Translations under genes and position numbers: made by a program
Notes under the pieces: generated by a model
What the model was told of the DNA's origin: nothing
Database searches by the model: none
The model's input: only the letters and a program-made list of their open reading frames with translations
Shown: positions 54,201 to 64,000 of the stretch, piece after piece
How the letters are laid out: every line of letters begins with the position of its first letter
Position numbering within the stretch: position 1 is the stretch's first letter
Source: Azonexus fungiphilus
GTDB taxonomy: Bacteria; Pseudomonadota; Gammaproteobacteria; Burkholderiales; Rhodocyclaceae
Direction: 5' to 3'
NCBI RefSeq assembly: GCF_003634965.1
Contig: NZ_RBXP01000001.1
Location: forward strand, 1-64,000
Length of the DNA stretch: 64,000 nt

Positions 54201-56324
54201 ATGGCTTTGCGCTTCAAACTCCCGAAATTCGGGGCCGCCAAACAGAATGTGTCGCCGCTCACCGTGACCGGGGACGAGCCGCTGTCGAAGGCGAAGACGG
54301 CTGCGGCCGGGCCGGGTTTCCTGGCCGGCAAGACGGCAGTCCAGCAGATGAAGATCCTGGCGGCCATCTTCTTCGGCCTGCTGCTGGTAATCGCCATCCT
54401 GGTCGCCCGCGACAACCGCGATTCGTCGCAGGCGACCGCCTACGTCGCCGCTGCCGGTGAAATGCGGATGCTCTCGCAGCGCCTGGCGAAGGCCTCGTCG
54501 CTGGCGCTCCAGGGCAACCCGGTGGCGTTCGCCCAGCTCAAGGAATCGCGGACCACCTTCGGCGACCTGATGGACAAGCTGACCCGCGGCGGCGAACTCG
54601 GCAGCGTCAGCGTGCCGGCCTCGCCGGCGGCGGTGCAGGCCCAGCTCGATACGCTCAGCCAGCGCTGGGTGCAGACCGACAAGGACGCCGAGACGGTGAT
54701 CGGCCAGGAAAAGAACCTGATCGCACTGGGCAAGAACGTTGCCACCATCGACGACAACAACGCGATCATGCTCGAACTGACCGAGCAGGTCGCTGCGCTC
54801 AAGCTGCAGGCCGGCGCCACCGCCCGCGAGATCGCCGCGGCCAACCAGCTGGTCATGCTGACCCAGCGTATCGCCAAGAACGCCTCGGCGCTGCTGGTCG
54901 GCGCCGAGATCAACCCGGAAGTCGCCTTCCTCCTCGGCAAGGATACCAACAACTTCCGCGACCTGATGCAGGGCCTGGCGCGTGCCGGCGATGCCGATTC
55001 GCGGGCCAAGGTCGAGGCGCTGGAAGCTGCCTTCAAGGACTACGAGTCGGCGATTTCCGGCATCCTCGGCAACATGCAGCCGCTGGTCCTGTCCAAGCAG
55101 GCCGGCTCGCGCATCTTCCGTGACAGCGAGGACCTGCTCAAGGCAACCGACGAACTGGCGCGCGGCTATCAGGAAGCGCTCAGCGGCCGGGCCCTGTTCA
55201 TCGTCGCGATGATCGTGCTGATCGGCGCCGCCCTCAGCGTGCTGACGATGCTGGTGCGCGTCTACCGTGACGATGCCGAGCGGCGGACCCAGGAAGTCGA
55301 GAAGCAGCGCGTCGCCTCGGAAAACGCCAACCGCGAGAACCAGGACGCCATCCTGCGTCTGATGAACGAACTCGGCGACCTCGCCGACGGCGACCTGACC
55401 GTTACCGCCACCGTGTCCGAGAACATCACCGGCGCCATCGCCGACTCGATCAACTACACCATCGAAGAACTGCGCGTGCTGGTTGGCCGCATCAACGATG
55501 CGGCCAACCGCGTCACGGCGGCGACCGAAATTGCCCGTCAGACATCGGCCGAACTGCTCCAGGCTGCCGAGCGCCAGTCGAGCGAAATTCAGGAAGCCGG
55601 CCAGTCGGCGCTGGCGATGGCACGGTCGATGAACGAGGTTTCCGGCAACGCCAGCCAGTCGGCGCAGGTTGCGAACCAGTCGCTGATGGCCGCTGAAAAG
55701 GGGACGCTGGCGGTGCAGGACTCGATCAAGGGCATGAACGAAATCCGCAACCAGATCCAGGAAACCTCGAAGCGGATCAAGCGTCTCGGCGAAAGTTCGC
55801 AGGAGATCGGCGAAATCGTCGAACTGATTTCCGACATTACCGAACAGACCAACGTGCTGGCGCTCAACGCCGCCATCCAGGCGGCGTCGGCCGGCGACGC
55901 CGGGCGCGGCTTCACGGTCGTGGCCGAGGAAGTGCAGCGGCTGGCCGAACGTTCCGGCGAAGCGACCAAGCAGATCGCGGCGATCGTCAAGACGATTCAG
56001 ACCGACACCCAGGATGCCGTCTCCGCCATGGAACAGTCGACTCAGGGCGTGGTCGAGGGCGCCAAGCTTTCCGATGCCGCCGGTCAGGCGCTGGCCGAGA
56101 TCGGTCAGGTTTCGCGCAATCTCGCCGAACTGATCCAGAGCATTTCCAGTTCGACGCAGAGCCAGGCCAATTCGGCAACCCACGTCGCCCGCCTGATGCA
56201 GGACATCCTGCGCGTCACCGAGCAGACCACCGCCGGTACGCAGCGTACCGCCGAGGCGGTCGACGAACTGTCCGCGCTGGCTTCCGAACTCAAGGGCTCG
56301 GTTGCCGGCTTCAAGGTCGATTGA
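54201..56324 (+). CDS. pilJ: Methyl-accepting chemotaxis protein PilJ
   Basis: PilJ is the receptor of the pilus chemosensory system. The 707 residues have a membrane helix near 52-69, two related PilJ-type sensing repeats ([14 protein letters not shown] and [14 protein letters not shown]), a second membrane helix near 332-352, a HAMP-like linker and a cytoplasmic signalling tip ([20 protein letters not shown]). No C-terminal pentapeptide for CheR binding is present. A pilK methyltransferase gene is absent between pilJ and chpA. Confidence 0.92.
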   Translation: MALRFKLPKFGAAKQNVSPLTVTGDEPLSKAKTAAAGPGFLAGKTAVQQMKILAAIFFGLLLVIAILVARDNRDSSQATAYVAAAGEMRMLSQRLAKASSLALQGNPVAFAQLKESRTTFGDLMDKLTRGGELGSVSVPASPAAVQAQLDTLSQRWVQTDKDAETVIGQEKNLIALGKNVATIDDNNAIMLELTEQVAALKLQAGATAREIAAANQLVMLTQRIAKNASALLVGAEINPEVAFLLGKDTNNFRDLMQGLARAGDADSRAKVEALEAAFKDYESAISGILGNMQPLVLSKQAGSRIFRDSEDLLKATDELARGYQEALSGRALFIVAMIVLIGAALSVLTMLVRVYRDDAERRTQEVEKQRVASENANRENQDAILRLMNELGDLADGDLTVTATVSENITGAIADSINYTIEELRVLVGRINDAANRVTAATEIARQTSAELLQAAERQSSEIQEAGQSALAMARSMNEVSGNASQSAQVANQSLMAAEKGTLAVQDSIKGMNEIRNQIQETSKRIKRLGESSQEIGEIVELISDITEQTNVLALNAAIQAASAGDAGRGFTVVAEEVQRLAERSGEATKQIAAIVKTIQTDTQDAVSAMEQSTQGVVEGAKLSDAAGQALAEIGQVSRNLAELIQSISSSTQSQANSATHVARLMQDILRVTEQTTAGTQRTAEAVDELSALASELKGSVAGFKVD

Positions 56325-56343
56325 GCCATCCACGCGAGAGAGC

Positions 56344-59300
56344 ATGAACGCGGCAACTGAATTCGATTTGGGCCCGCTGACGTGGGTCAAGGGCGAGATC
56401 GACCAGGCGCTCGGACGCGCCGAGGAAGCGCTGGCCGAATACGTGGCGACCGCCGACGCAACCCAGCTGAAGTTCTGTCGCACGCACGTGCACCAGGTGC
56501 ACGGGGCGCTCGACATCGTCGGCCTGAACGGCATCACCGAACTCAGCGAATCGATCGAGGCAGCCCTGCTGGCGCTCGAGGAGGGCGGCCTGGCCGAACC
56601 CGCGACGGCGCCGACCGTCGTTCGCGAGGCACTGGGAGCCTTGCGCCAGTATCTCGACGACCTGATCGCCGGCGAGCCGCACCGGCCGCTGCGCATGTTG
56701 CCGACCTGCGCCCGCCTGGCCGAATTGCGCGGTTTGCCGCCGGTGCACCCGGGCGACCTGTTCTATCCCGATCTCAGCCTGCGGCCGCCGCGCTCGACGC
56801 TGGTGCCGCCGACGCTGGCGCCCGACGAAACCAGGAAGGTCCTGCGCAAGCAGCGGATGCGTTTCCAGAAGGGCCTGCTCAAGTGGCTGACCGAGCCCGA
56901 GCAGCGTCCGGCCGGTCGGGCGGCGATGGCCGAGGCGCTGGCGGCGATCGAGGCGATCCAGCCGACGCCGGGTGCCCGTTCGTTCTGGTGGGTGTCGCAG
57001 GCTTTCCTCGAGGCGCTCGATGATCCCGAGGTTTCTGCCGATCACCTAGCGCGCCAGCTGTGCGCCCGCATCGACCTGCAGATCCGCCGCCTGCTCGAGG
57101 GGTCCGGCAACCTTGCCGAGCGCGTCATGCGCGAGGCCCTGTACTACGTCGCCCGGACGCCGGCCCAGCCCGACTCGCTGATTGCCCAGGCCCAGCAGAT
57201 CTTCGACCTGCCGGCCCAGCTGCCGGCGACGGCGCCGGTACAGACGCTGCCGAAGGCGCAGGAGCAGGCCTTGCGCCGGCTGCGCGAACTGCTCGTCGGC
57301 ATCGAGGAGGTCTGGAACAAGTATTGCGCCGGCAGCCCGGCCAGTCTGGCCACCTTCGCCGAACAGGCAAGGGCCTGTGCCCAGGTCACCGGCGAACTCG
57401 GCCACACCGATCTCAAACGGCTCGGTCAGGCGCTCGCCGCGATCGCCGGCTGGCTGCAGGAAGATGCCGGCCGCTTCAACGATGGCGTGGCCATGGAAGT
57501 GGCGACGGCGATCCTGCTGCTGCAGAATGCGCATGAAAATTTCCGCCGGCTGGGCGGCGATTTCGCGCAGCAGGTCGACCTCATGGTCGATCGCATCCAT
57601 GCCAGCATTGCCGGCCGTCCGGCAGCCGGCGGCGATGTTCCGCTGCTCGACGAGATGACCCGCCGGGCCCAGGAAAGACTGCTGATTGCCCAGGTCGGTC
57701 GCGAAATCCAGAACAACCTGGCGCAGATCGAACAGACGCTCGACGCCTTCTTCCGCAATCCCGCCAAGGGCTTCGAGATGCCCTTGCTGGAAGCACCGCT
57801 GAAGCAGATCAGCGGCGCGCTGGCGATGCTCGGGCATTTTTCCGCGGTCAACAGCCTCAAACGCACGATTTCCCGCATCGAGGCCTTTGCCGTCCCGGAT
57901 TACCAGCCGGTCGACGGCGATTTCCAGGGCGTTGCCGACGAACTGTCGCTGCTCGGCTTCTTCATCGACTCGCTGCAGCATGGCGAGACCAGTTTCGATG
58001 CCTTCGTCCGCCGGATGAACGGTGACGAGGCCGGTGCCGCGGCGCTGCGCCAGGAAGCGCTCAGTGTCGAAGCCGAACTCGCGCAGCAGGCGCGCGAGAC
58101 GCGGGCGCTCGCCGAAGCGCTGCGCGAGACGCCGGACGACGCCCGGTTGCAGGACGAACTGAAGCAGAATCTCGAAGCCATCCAGAAGGATGCCGATCTG
58201 GTCGCCGACCGCGAGCTCGGCGAATCGGCCAAGGCCGTGCTGGCGGCACTCGAATCCGGCGAACAGGTCGATGTCGCGCTTTCCGGCTTGCGCGTGCCGC
58301 AGGTCGAGGCGCCGCAGCCGTCGGCGGCGACCTTGCAGCTGGCTGGTTCGAGCCATGAGGAAATCGACGCCGAACTGCTCGCCATCTTCATCGAGGAAGG
58401 CCACGAGGTGCTCGCCGAGATGGCTCTTCAGAAGGAGCGACTGGCCGCCGATGCGCACGATCTCGAGGCGCTGACGACGATCCGTCGCTGCACCCACACG
58501 CTGAAGGGCTCCGGACGCATGGTCGGCCTGGTCGATTTCGGCGAAACCGCCTGGGCCGTCGAGCAGACGCTCAACCTCTGGCTGCGCCAGGATCTGGCGG
58601 TGACGCCGGAGTTGCTGGCCCTGATCGATGCCGAGCACGCACTGTTCTCGGCCTGGGTCGAACAACTTGCCAGCGGCAGCGGAACGGCGCCCGATGCCGG
58701 TGCCTTGATCGCGCTGGCCGCCAGCTTGCGCGGCCAGGGCGAGGCAGCCGAGGCGCCCCTGCCGGCCGCCGTGCCGACGCCGGTGACGGCGGAGGCGCTG
58801 TCCGCCCCGGCCCAGGCAAGCGTTGCCGAGGTCGCAGCGGCGTCGGTCGACGACGGTTTCCCGGAACTCGAAGGCGGATTTGAGCTCGACCTGCCGGAAC
58901 TCGCCGCCGAGCCGTCAGTGGCAGAGGTGCAGCCAGCCGACGAAGCGTCGGTCGCCGACGAGGCGCCGGCCGACAGCGCCGCGCCGCAGACGCTCTACGA
59001 CATTTTCCGCGATGAAGCGCGCGGTCACCTGCAGACGCTGGTCGACAGCTTCGCCGAACTCGAACATGCGCCGGCCCAGCCGACGACCTTCGAGATGACC
59101 CGGGCTGCCCATACGCTCGGCGGCATTGCCGCGACAGTCGGCCTGATGCCCCTCAACCACCTGGCGATCGCCCTCGAGCATGCGCTCTTGCGCCGCGACG
59201 GCGCCGCCCAGCCGGACAGCGTCGAAGGCCTGGAGACCGTGCGTCAGGCGATCCTGACGCTGGCCGAAATGTTCAACGGGCTGGTCGACCAGCAGGCGCC

Positions 59301-61725
59301 GGAAGAGCAGCCGCAACTGATCGCCGGGCTCGACGAGGTCTATCCCCCGGCGCCGGTTGCCGATGCGCCGGCAGCAAGCGGCGACGGCGAAGGCGGCGCG
59401 CGCATCATCCCGTTGCCCGGGCTGAAGCCGCTCGAAGCGGTGATCGACGAACTGCCGCCGGCCGCCGAGCCGCCGCGCCAGCTGACCGACGAGCTCGACG
59501 AGCAGCTGTTGCCGATCTTCCTCGAGGAAGCCGCCGACCAGGTCCGCGAACTGACCGAACAGCTGCGCGCATGGCGTGCCGCCCCCGATGACGGTGCACC
59601 GGCGCAGGCGATCGCGCGGCTGCTGCATACCTTCAAGGGCAACGCCCGGATGGCCGGGGCGATGAACCTCGGCGAGGCCACCCACTTGCTCGAGGCGCGC
59701 GTTCAGGAAGCCCTGCGCGCCGGCAGCGCCAGTGCGGCGCTGATCGACGAGGTCGAGGCCGGTTGCGATGCGCTGGCGCTGGCTGCCGAGCATCTGCGGA
59801 GCGGGCCGCCGGAATCGCCGCCGGCCGCGGTCGTCAGCGAGACGCCGGCTGCCGCGGTGCCGGCGGCGACGCCGCTGGCCGAGCCGGAGAGCGAGGCCGA
59901 AGGCCAGCGCGCGATGCTGCGGGTTCGTGCCGACCTGATCGATCGCCTGGTCAACGAGGCCGGCGAGCTGTCGATCGCGCGCGCCCGGATCGAAGGCGAG
60001 ATGCGCAGCCTGAAGACCTCGCTGCTCGACCTGACCGAGAACGTCATCCGCCTGCGCCGCCAGTTGCGCGAGATCGAAATCCAGGCCGAAGGCCAGATCC
60101 AGGCGCGCGTCGCCCAGGCGCACGACGGCCAGGCCGAGTTCGATCCACTCGAGCTCGACCGCTTCACCCGCTTCCAGGAGCTGACCCGCTTCATGGCCGA
60201 GTCGGTCAACGACGTCGCCACGGTGCAGCAGAACCTGCTCAAGAACCTCGACGACGCCAATGCGGCGATCCTCGCCCAGGCCCGTCTCAACCGCGGCCTG
60301 CAGCAGGAACTGATGGGCGTGCGCATGCTGCCCTTCGCCAGCCAGGCCGAGCGGCTGTACCGGATTGTCCGGCAGACGGCGAAGGAGGTCGGCAAGCGGA
60401 CCAATTTCGACATCGTCGGCGGCCAGGTCGAAATCGACCGCTCGGTGCTGGAAAAGATCATGGCGCCGATCGAGCACATGCTGCGCAATGCCGTCAGCCA
60501 CGGCATCGAGGCACGTGAGCAGCGGCTGGCGGCGGACAAGCCGGAGACCGGCGAAATCGTCCTGCGTCTGGCCCAGGAAGCCAACGAAATCATCCTCAGC
60601 CTGAGCGATGACGGTCGTGGTCTCGACCGCGAGCGCATCCGTGCCCGTGCCGTCGAACTCGGGCTGTTGCCGGCCGAGCAGTCGGTGAGCGACGCGGCCC
60701 TGTTCGATTTCATCTTCCAGCCCGGATTCTCGACCGCTACCGAGCTGTCGCAGGTGGCTGGCCGCGGCGTCGGCATGGACGTCGTCAAGACCGCGGTCGC
60801 GGCGCTTGGCGGCCGCATCGAGATCGTCAGCGAAAATGGCCAGGGAACGACCTTCCGGCTCTACCTGCCGCTGACGCTGGCGGTCACGCAGACGCTGCTG
60901 GTCCGGGTCGGCAGCCAGCTCTACGCGGTGCCGTCGACGATGATCGAGCAGGTGCTCGAGCTCAAGGAAAAGGGCCTGGCGGCGATCCGCGATGCCGGCG
61001 AGGCCGAATGGCAGGGCCACCGTTACCCCTTCCACTTCCTGCCGCACCTGCTTGGTGATGCCGGCGCGTTGCCCGAGGCACATCGGCAGTACTGGGTGCT
61101 GCTGCTGCGTTCCGGTTCGCAGCGCGTCGCGGTGCTGGTCGATGAACTGCGCGGCAACCAGGAAGTCGTCGTCAAGAACATCGGCGCCCAGCTCGCCCGT
61201 GTCGTCGGCATCGCCGGCGCGACGGTGCTCGGCGACGGCCAGGTGGTGCTCATCCTCAACCCGGTGGCGCTGGCCAGCCGCGGCAGCCAGTCGGCGACGG
61301 CGAACGCGCCGGTGGTGCCGGTCGAGGCGGCAGCGGCGCCGGTGATTGCCCACCTGCCGACGGTGATGGTGGTCGACGATTCACTGACCGTGCGCAAGAT
61401 CACCAGCCGCCTGCTGCTGCGCGAGGGTTACCAGGTGGTCGTCGCCAAGGATGGCGTCGATGCGCTCGAGCACCTGATCGACACGCTGCCCGACGTCATC
61501 CTCTCGGATATCGAGATGCCGCGCATGGACGGCTTCGATTTCGTCCGCAACCTGCGTGCCGACGAGCGCCTGCGCGACATCCCGGTGATCATGATCACCT
61601 CGCGTACCGCCGACAAGCACCGCAACTACGCGCTCGAGATCGGGGCCAACCACTACCTCGGCAAGCCCTACGACGAGGACGAGTTGCTCGGCCTGCTCGC
61701 CGGCTACTGCGGAAAAACCGCGTAA
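56344..61725 (+). CDS. chpA: Hybrid chemosensory kinase ChpA/PilL
   Basis: ChpA phosphorylates PilG and PilH. The 1793 residues contain an N-terminal Hpt-like/FimL-like region with HQVHGAL, three further Hpt domains with motifs HTLKG (near 719), HTLGG (near 922, lacking the usual lysine) and HTFKG (near 1095), a CheA dimerisation and kinase core (N-box HMLRNAVSHGIE near 1378, GRGVGMDVVKTAV, GQGTTFRLYLPL), a CheW domain (about 1510-1640) and a C-terminal receiver with ILSDIEMPRMDGF. Pro/Ala-rich linkers separate the modules. It has fewer Hpt modules than the Pseudomonas protein. It ends the operon. Confidence 0.93.
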   Translation: MNAATEFDLGPLTWVKGEIDQALGRAEEALAEYVATADATQLKFCRTHVHQVHGALDIVGLNGITELSESIEAALLALEEGGLAEPATAPTVVREALGALRQYLDDLIAGEPHRPLRMLPTCARLAELRGLPPVHPGDLFYPDLSLRPPRSTLVPPTLAPDETRKVLRKQRMRFQKGLLKWLTEPEQRPAGRAAMAEALAAIEAIQPTPGARSFWWVSQAFLEALDDPEVSADHLARQLCARIDLQIRRLLEGSGNLAERVMREALYYVARTPAQPDSLIAQAQQIFDLPAQLPATAPVQTLPKAQEQALRRLRELLVGIEEVWNKYCAGSPASLATFAEQARACAQVTGELGHTDLKRLGQALAAIAGWLQEDAGRFNDGVAMEVATAILLLQNAHENFRRLGGDFAQQVDLMVDRIHASIAGRPAAGGDVPLLDEMTRRAQERLLIAQVGREIQNNLAQIEQTLDAFFRNPAKGFEMPLLEAPLKQISGALAMLGHFSAVNSLKRTISRIEAFAVPDYQPVDGDFQGVADELSLLGFFIDSLQHGETSFDAFVRRMNGDEAGAAALRQEALSVEAELAQQARETRALAEALRETPDDARLQDELKQNLEAIQKDADLVADRELGESAKAVLAALESGEQVDVALSGLRVPQVEAPQPSAATLQLAGSSHEEIDAELLAIFIEEGHEVLAEMALQKERLAADAHDLEALTTIRRCTHTLKGSGRMVGLVDFGETAWAVEQTLNLWLRQDLAVTPELLALIDAEHALFSAWVEQLASGSGTAPDAGALIALAASLRGQGEAAEAPLPAAVPTPVTAEALSAPAQASVAEVAAASVDDGFPELEGGFELDLPELAAEPSVAEVQPADEASVADEAPADSAAPQTLYDIFRDEARGHLQTLVDSFAELEHAPAQPTTFEMTRAAHTLGGIAATVGLMPLNHLAIALEHALLRRDGAAQPDSVEGLETVRQAILTLAEMFNGLVDQQAPEEQPQLIAGLDEVYPPAPVADAPAASGDGEGGARIIPLPGLKPLEAVIDELPPAAEPPRQLTDELDEQLLPIFLEEAADQVRELTEQLRAWRAAPDDGAPAQAIARLLHTFKGNARMAGAMNLGEATHLLEARVQEALRAGSASAALIDEVEAGCDALALAAEHLRSGPPESPPAAVVSETPAAAVPAATPLAEPESEAEGQRAMLRVRADLIDRLVNEAGELSIARARIEGEMRSLKTSLLDLTENVIRLRRQLREIEIQAEGQIQARVAQAHDGQAEFDPLELDRFTRFQELTRFMAESVNDVATVQQNLLKNLDDANAAILAQARLNRGLQQELMGVRMLPFASQAERLYRIVRQTAKEVGKRTNFDIVGGQVEIDRSVLEKIMAPIEHMLRNAVSHGIEAREQRLAADKPETGEIVLRLAQEANEIILSLSDDGRGLDRERIRARAVELGLLPAEQSVSDAALFDFIFQPGFSTATELSQVAGRGVGMDVVKTAVAALGGRIEIVSENGQGTTFRLYLPLTLAVTQTLLVRVGSQLYAVPSTMIEQVLELKEKGLAAIRDAGEAEWQGHRYPFHFLPHLLGDAGALPEAHRQYWVLLLRSGSQRVAVLVDELRGNQEVVVKNIGAQLARVVGIAGATVLGDGQVVLILNPVALASRGSQSATANAPVVPVEAAAAPVIAHLPTVMVVDDSLTVRKITSRLLLREGYQVVVAKDGVDALEHLIDTLPDVILSDIEMPRMDGFDFVRNLRADERLRDIPVIMITSRTADKHRNYALEIGANHYLGKPYDEDELLGLLAGYCGKTA

Positions 61726-61732
61726 ATCGGAG

Positions 61733-61758
61733 GTCGACCGCAAGATTTTGCGGTCGAC
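61733..61758. repeat. Hairpin of two GTCGAC cores between chpA and phrB
   Basis: GTCGACCGCAA (61733-61743) and TTGCGGTCGAC (61748-61758) are perfect 11-bp inverted arms with a GATT loop. It fills most of the gap between convergent genes. It shares the GTCGAC core of the dispersed motif but has no A-tract at the standard distance, and no terminator T-run in either direction. Confidence 0.6.
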
Positions 61759-61763
61759 TGCCG

Positions 61764-63173
61764 TCAAACCGCCTTTTTCACCACCGCGTAACGCGCCAGT
61801 GTCTGCTCGCGCGCCGCGGCGTGGTCGACGATCGGTCCCGGATAGTCGCGGCCGATGACGATGCCGAGCGCTTCCTGCTCGAGCCGGCCCATCGTCCACG
61901 GGGCGTGGATGAACTTGTCCGGCACCCGGGCCAGTTCCGGCACGTAGCGGCGGATGAACTTGCCCTCGGGGTCGAACTTCTCCGACTGGGTCACCGGGTT
62001 GAAGATGCGGAACCAGGGCTGCGCATCGCAGCCGCTCGATGCCGCCCACTGCCAGCCGCCGTTGTTGGCCGACAGGTCGAAGTCGTTGAGCTGGTCGGCG
62101 AAGTATTTTTCACCCAGTCGCCAGTCGAGGCCGAGGTCCTTGCACAGGAAGGAAGCGACGACCATGCGCAGGCGGTTGTGCATCCAGCCGCTGTGGTTCA
62201 ACTGGCGCATCGCCGCATCCACCAGCGGGTAGCCGGTGCGGCCCTGCTGCCAGGCGGCCAGGCCTTCCGGCCAGTCGGCCCAATTGATGGCGTCGTATTC
62301 GGGTTTGAAGGCGCGGTCGACGACCTGCGGGAAGCGGTCGAGAATCATGAAGTAGAAATCGCGCCAGATCAGTTCGTTGAGCCAGCTGTCGGCCTGCTCG
62401 GCAAGCGCCGCGGTGACCAGTTCGCGGATCGAGATGGTGCCGAAGCGCAGGTGCACCGACAGATAGCTGACGCCCCTGATCGCCGGGAAATCGCGCAGTG
62501 CCCCGTAGCGGCGGATGCGGCCGGCGCGGAACTCGTCCCACAGCTGGCGGGCGCCAGCCATGCCGGGAACGATGCCGAGCTCGCCGAGATCGGTCGGCGC
62601 GAAGCCGAGGTCGGCCAGCGTCGGCAGGTTTTCCGGCACTGGTGCGAAGCGACCCGGCGCCGAGAGCGGCGCGTGGTCGGCGGCGCTCAGGCGCTTCAGC
62701 CAGGCGTTCTTGTAAGGTGTGAACACCGTGTACGGGCGGCCGGCGCCGGTGAGCAGCTCGTCGCGCTCGAAGATCGCCTGGTCCTTGAACAGCTGCAGGC
62801 TGCCGCCGCTTGCCGCCAGCTGCCGGGCGACGGCGGCGTCGCGCGCCTTGGCCGCCGGTTCGTAGTCGCGGTTGGCGTAGACCGCATTCACGCCCAGTTC
62901 GGCGGCCAGCCGGGGAAGCTCGTCGGTGGCGCGGCCGTGGCGGACGATCAGCCCGCCGCCGCGGCTGCGCAGCGCGGCGTCGAGTTGCTGCAGGCTGGCG
63001 TGGATGAAGTCGACGCGGCGGTCGTTACGCGTCGGCAGCGCGTCGAGGATGTTGCGGTCGAAGACGAAGGCGCAATGCACCGGGCGGCCACTGGCCAGTG
63101 CGGCGGCGAGGGCGGCATGGTCGTGGTCGCGCAGGTCGCGGCGGAACCAGACGAGGACGGGCGTGTTTTCCAT
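61764..63173 (-). CDS. phrB: Deoxyribodipyrimidine photolyase
   Basis: PhrB repairs cyclobutane pyrimidine dimers using light. The 469 residues have the N-terminal antenna-binding domain (VLVWFRRDLRDHDH) and the FAD-binding domain with TGYPLVDAAMRQL, GWMHNRLRM and the ANNGGWQWAASSGCDAQPWFR segment that includes electron-transfer tryptophans. It is transcribed alone, convergent with chpA. Confidence 0.95.
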   Translation of the reverse strand: MENTPVLVWFRRDLRDHDHAALAAALASGRPVHCAFVFDRNILDALPTRNDRRVDFIHASLQQLDAALRSRGGGLIVRHGRATDELPRLAAELGVNAVYANRDYEPAAKARDAAVARQLAASGGSLQLFKDQAIFERDELLTGAGRPYTVFTPYKNAWLKRLSAADHAPLSAPGRFAPVPENLPTLADLGFAPTDLGELGIVPGMAGARQLWDEFRAGRIRRYGALRDFPAIRGVSYLSVHLRFGTISIRELVTAALAEQADSWLNELIWRDFYFMILDRFPQVVDRAFKPEYDAINWADWPEGLAAWQQGRTGYPLVDAAMRQLNHSGWMHNRLRMVVASFLCKDLGLDWRLGEKYFADQLNDFDLSANNGGWQWAASSGCDAQPWFRIFNPVTQSEKFDPEGKFIRRYVPELARVPDKFIHAPWTMGRLEQEALGIVIGRDYPGPIVDHAAAREQTLARYAVVKKAV

Positions 63174-63203
63174 CGGCCGATTATACGGGCCGCCGCGGTC
63201 GAC

Positions 63204-63237
63204 AAAAAAAGGGCCGCGCCGGTCAGGCTGCGGCCCC
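63204..63237 (-). terminator. Intrinsic terminator of the phoX-like gene
   Basis: On the minus strand a GGGCCGC / GCGGCCC stem with a longer loop is followed by TTTTTTT. It lies between the phoX-like stop and the phrB start. Confidence 0.75.
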
Positions 63238-63255
63238 TGCTGGCAGCGGCGGAGA

Positions 63256-64000
63256 TCAGGCGCCGATCAGGCCGCCGTCGTTCTTGGTGATGACCACTGT
63301 CGTCGAGCGCGGCCGGGCAGTACCGCCGTCCGGCCAGTGGCTTTCGTAGTTGGCCGGGATCGCGATGTCGCCGGCGGCGGTGTTTTCACCCGGGTGCTGG
63401 ATGTTGACGAAGATCGTCTTGCCATCCGGCGTCTCGGTGATGCCGGTGATCTCGCAGCCCTTCGGGCCGACCAGGAAGCGGCGCAGCGTCGCCGGCGTCG
63501 CGTCGGTGCCGGCGTAGGTCGTCACCGTCTGGTCGGCGCCGGCGTTGCTCGGCACCGCCACGTTGGTGACGCTGACTGCGCCGCCGTCGCCGTATTTGCC
63601 GGGGAGGGCGGCCAGCATCATGCAGTTGGTGACGTCGGTGTAGGCGCCGTCGTCGGTCTGCAGCCACATCAGGCCGGGGACCGCCTGGCTGAACCAGAGG
63701 CCGTCCGGGCTCGAGAAGTTGTTGTCGTCGGTCAGGCCGGAGATGTTGACCGAGGCATTGCCGAACTGGTCGTCCTCGGCGCCGAACAGGTAGACGTCCC
63801 AGTTGAAGCCGGTCGCCGACGGGTCGCCGCCGCTTTCGTGGATACGCACGATATGGCCGTTCGGGTTGCCGGTGCGGCCCTCGCCGTCGTTGTAGTAGCG
63901 CGGGTTGGCGGCGTCCAGGCCCTTCGACTTGCCGCCGGTGGACAAGCCGGTGGTGCCGCGCGACGAGTTGTTGGTCAGGGTCACGTAGATGTCGCCGGTG
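63256..64000 (-). CDS. PhoX-like (DUF839) phosphatase, C-terminal part
   Basis: The 248 visible residues are the C-terminal portion of a DUF839/PhoX-family protein; the gene continues beyond the window. Recognisable segments are TGDIYVTLTNNSSRG at the window edge, PNGHIVRIHE, FSSPDGLWF and CEITGITETPDGKTIFVNIQHPGE, typical of the beta-propeller of PhoX alkaline phosphatases, which are Tat-exported and use iron and calcium. Signal peptide and metal site are not visible here. Confidence 0.85.
   Translation of the reverse strand, partial: TGDIYVTLTNNSSRGTTGLSTGGKSKGLDAANPRYYNDGEGRTGNPNGHIVRIHESGGDPSATGFNWDVYLFGAEDDQFGNASVNISGLTDDNNFSSPDGLWFSQAVPGLMWLQTDDGAYTDVTNCMMLAALPGKYGDGGAVSVTNVAVPSNAGADQTVTTYAGTDATPATLRRFLVGPKGCEITGITETPDGKTIFVNIQHPGENTAAGDIAIPANYESHWPDGGTARPRSTTVVITKNDGGLIGA

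Overview
The window is about 64 kb of GC-rich chromosome from a betaproteobacterium. Gene content and order point to the Rhodocyclales, a Dechloromonas/Azonexus-like organism: a Ralstonia-type hypEX-hoxABC block, ornithine-lipid genes, a Chp-type pilus chemosensory operon, a TolC/PCMT/rhodanese operon, and RNase II-tonB-aroE-mtgA. This placement is inferred from protein character, since no database search was possible. I see no rRNA, tRNA, CRISPR array, phage or insertion sequence.

Layout. (1) 0.1-17 kb holds hydrogen and nickel functions: hypE, hypX, the regulator hoxA, the H2-sensing regulatory hydrogenase hoxBC, then an interruption (speG, a STAS-like protein, an AAA+ ATPase, ccoG and an NsrR-type repressor), then nikR, a HoxJ/HupT-type kinase and an ECF-type nickel importer (nikK, nikL, an outer-membrane protein, nikM, nikQ, nikO). 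HoxBC senses H2, HoxJ relays and HoxA controls sigma-54 promoters, while NikR and the importer manage the metal all NiFe hydrogenases need. (2) 17-38 kb is mostly housekeeping: maeB, sco, mpl, aroQ, accBC, prmA, a PfkB kinase, olsBA for ornithine lipids, apaH, glmS, waaC and waaA, tolC-rhodanese-pcm, a TetR regulator and a carbonic anhydrase fusion. (3) 38-52.7 kb has thiC behind a TPP riboswitch, clcA, uppP, an RNase II-type enzyme, a TonB-like protein, aroE, mtgA, mgtE and thiD-thiE-hemL. (4) 52.8-61.7 kb is a pilG-pilH-pilI-pilJ-chpA operon controlling type IV pili. (5) The end holds phrB and the 3' part of a PhoX-like gene.

The most unusual signal is a bipartite sequence, ACG-GTCGAC, nine variable bases, then a ten-base block of the form NNGGC-AAAAA. 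It occurs with the same spacing at twelve loci, plus one near match. Copies lie on both strands, between genes and inside genes, in all three reading frames. At two intergenic places a shared GTCGAC core carries an A-tract arm on each side, giving palindromes of about 44 bp. This resembles the logic of DNA uptake sequences or another genome-wide protein-recognition motif.

Second in interest is the control region of olsBA: a well-matched Pho box (two CTGTCAT-like heptamers four bases apart) followed by a 16-bp hairpin enclosing both the Shine-Dalgarno sequence and the start codon of olsB. Other regulatory sites include an NsrR-type operator between ccoG and nsrR, a NikR-like inverted repeat before the nickel operon, and a perfect 11-6-11 palindrome before the tetR gene.
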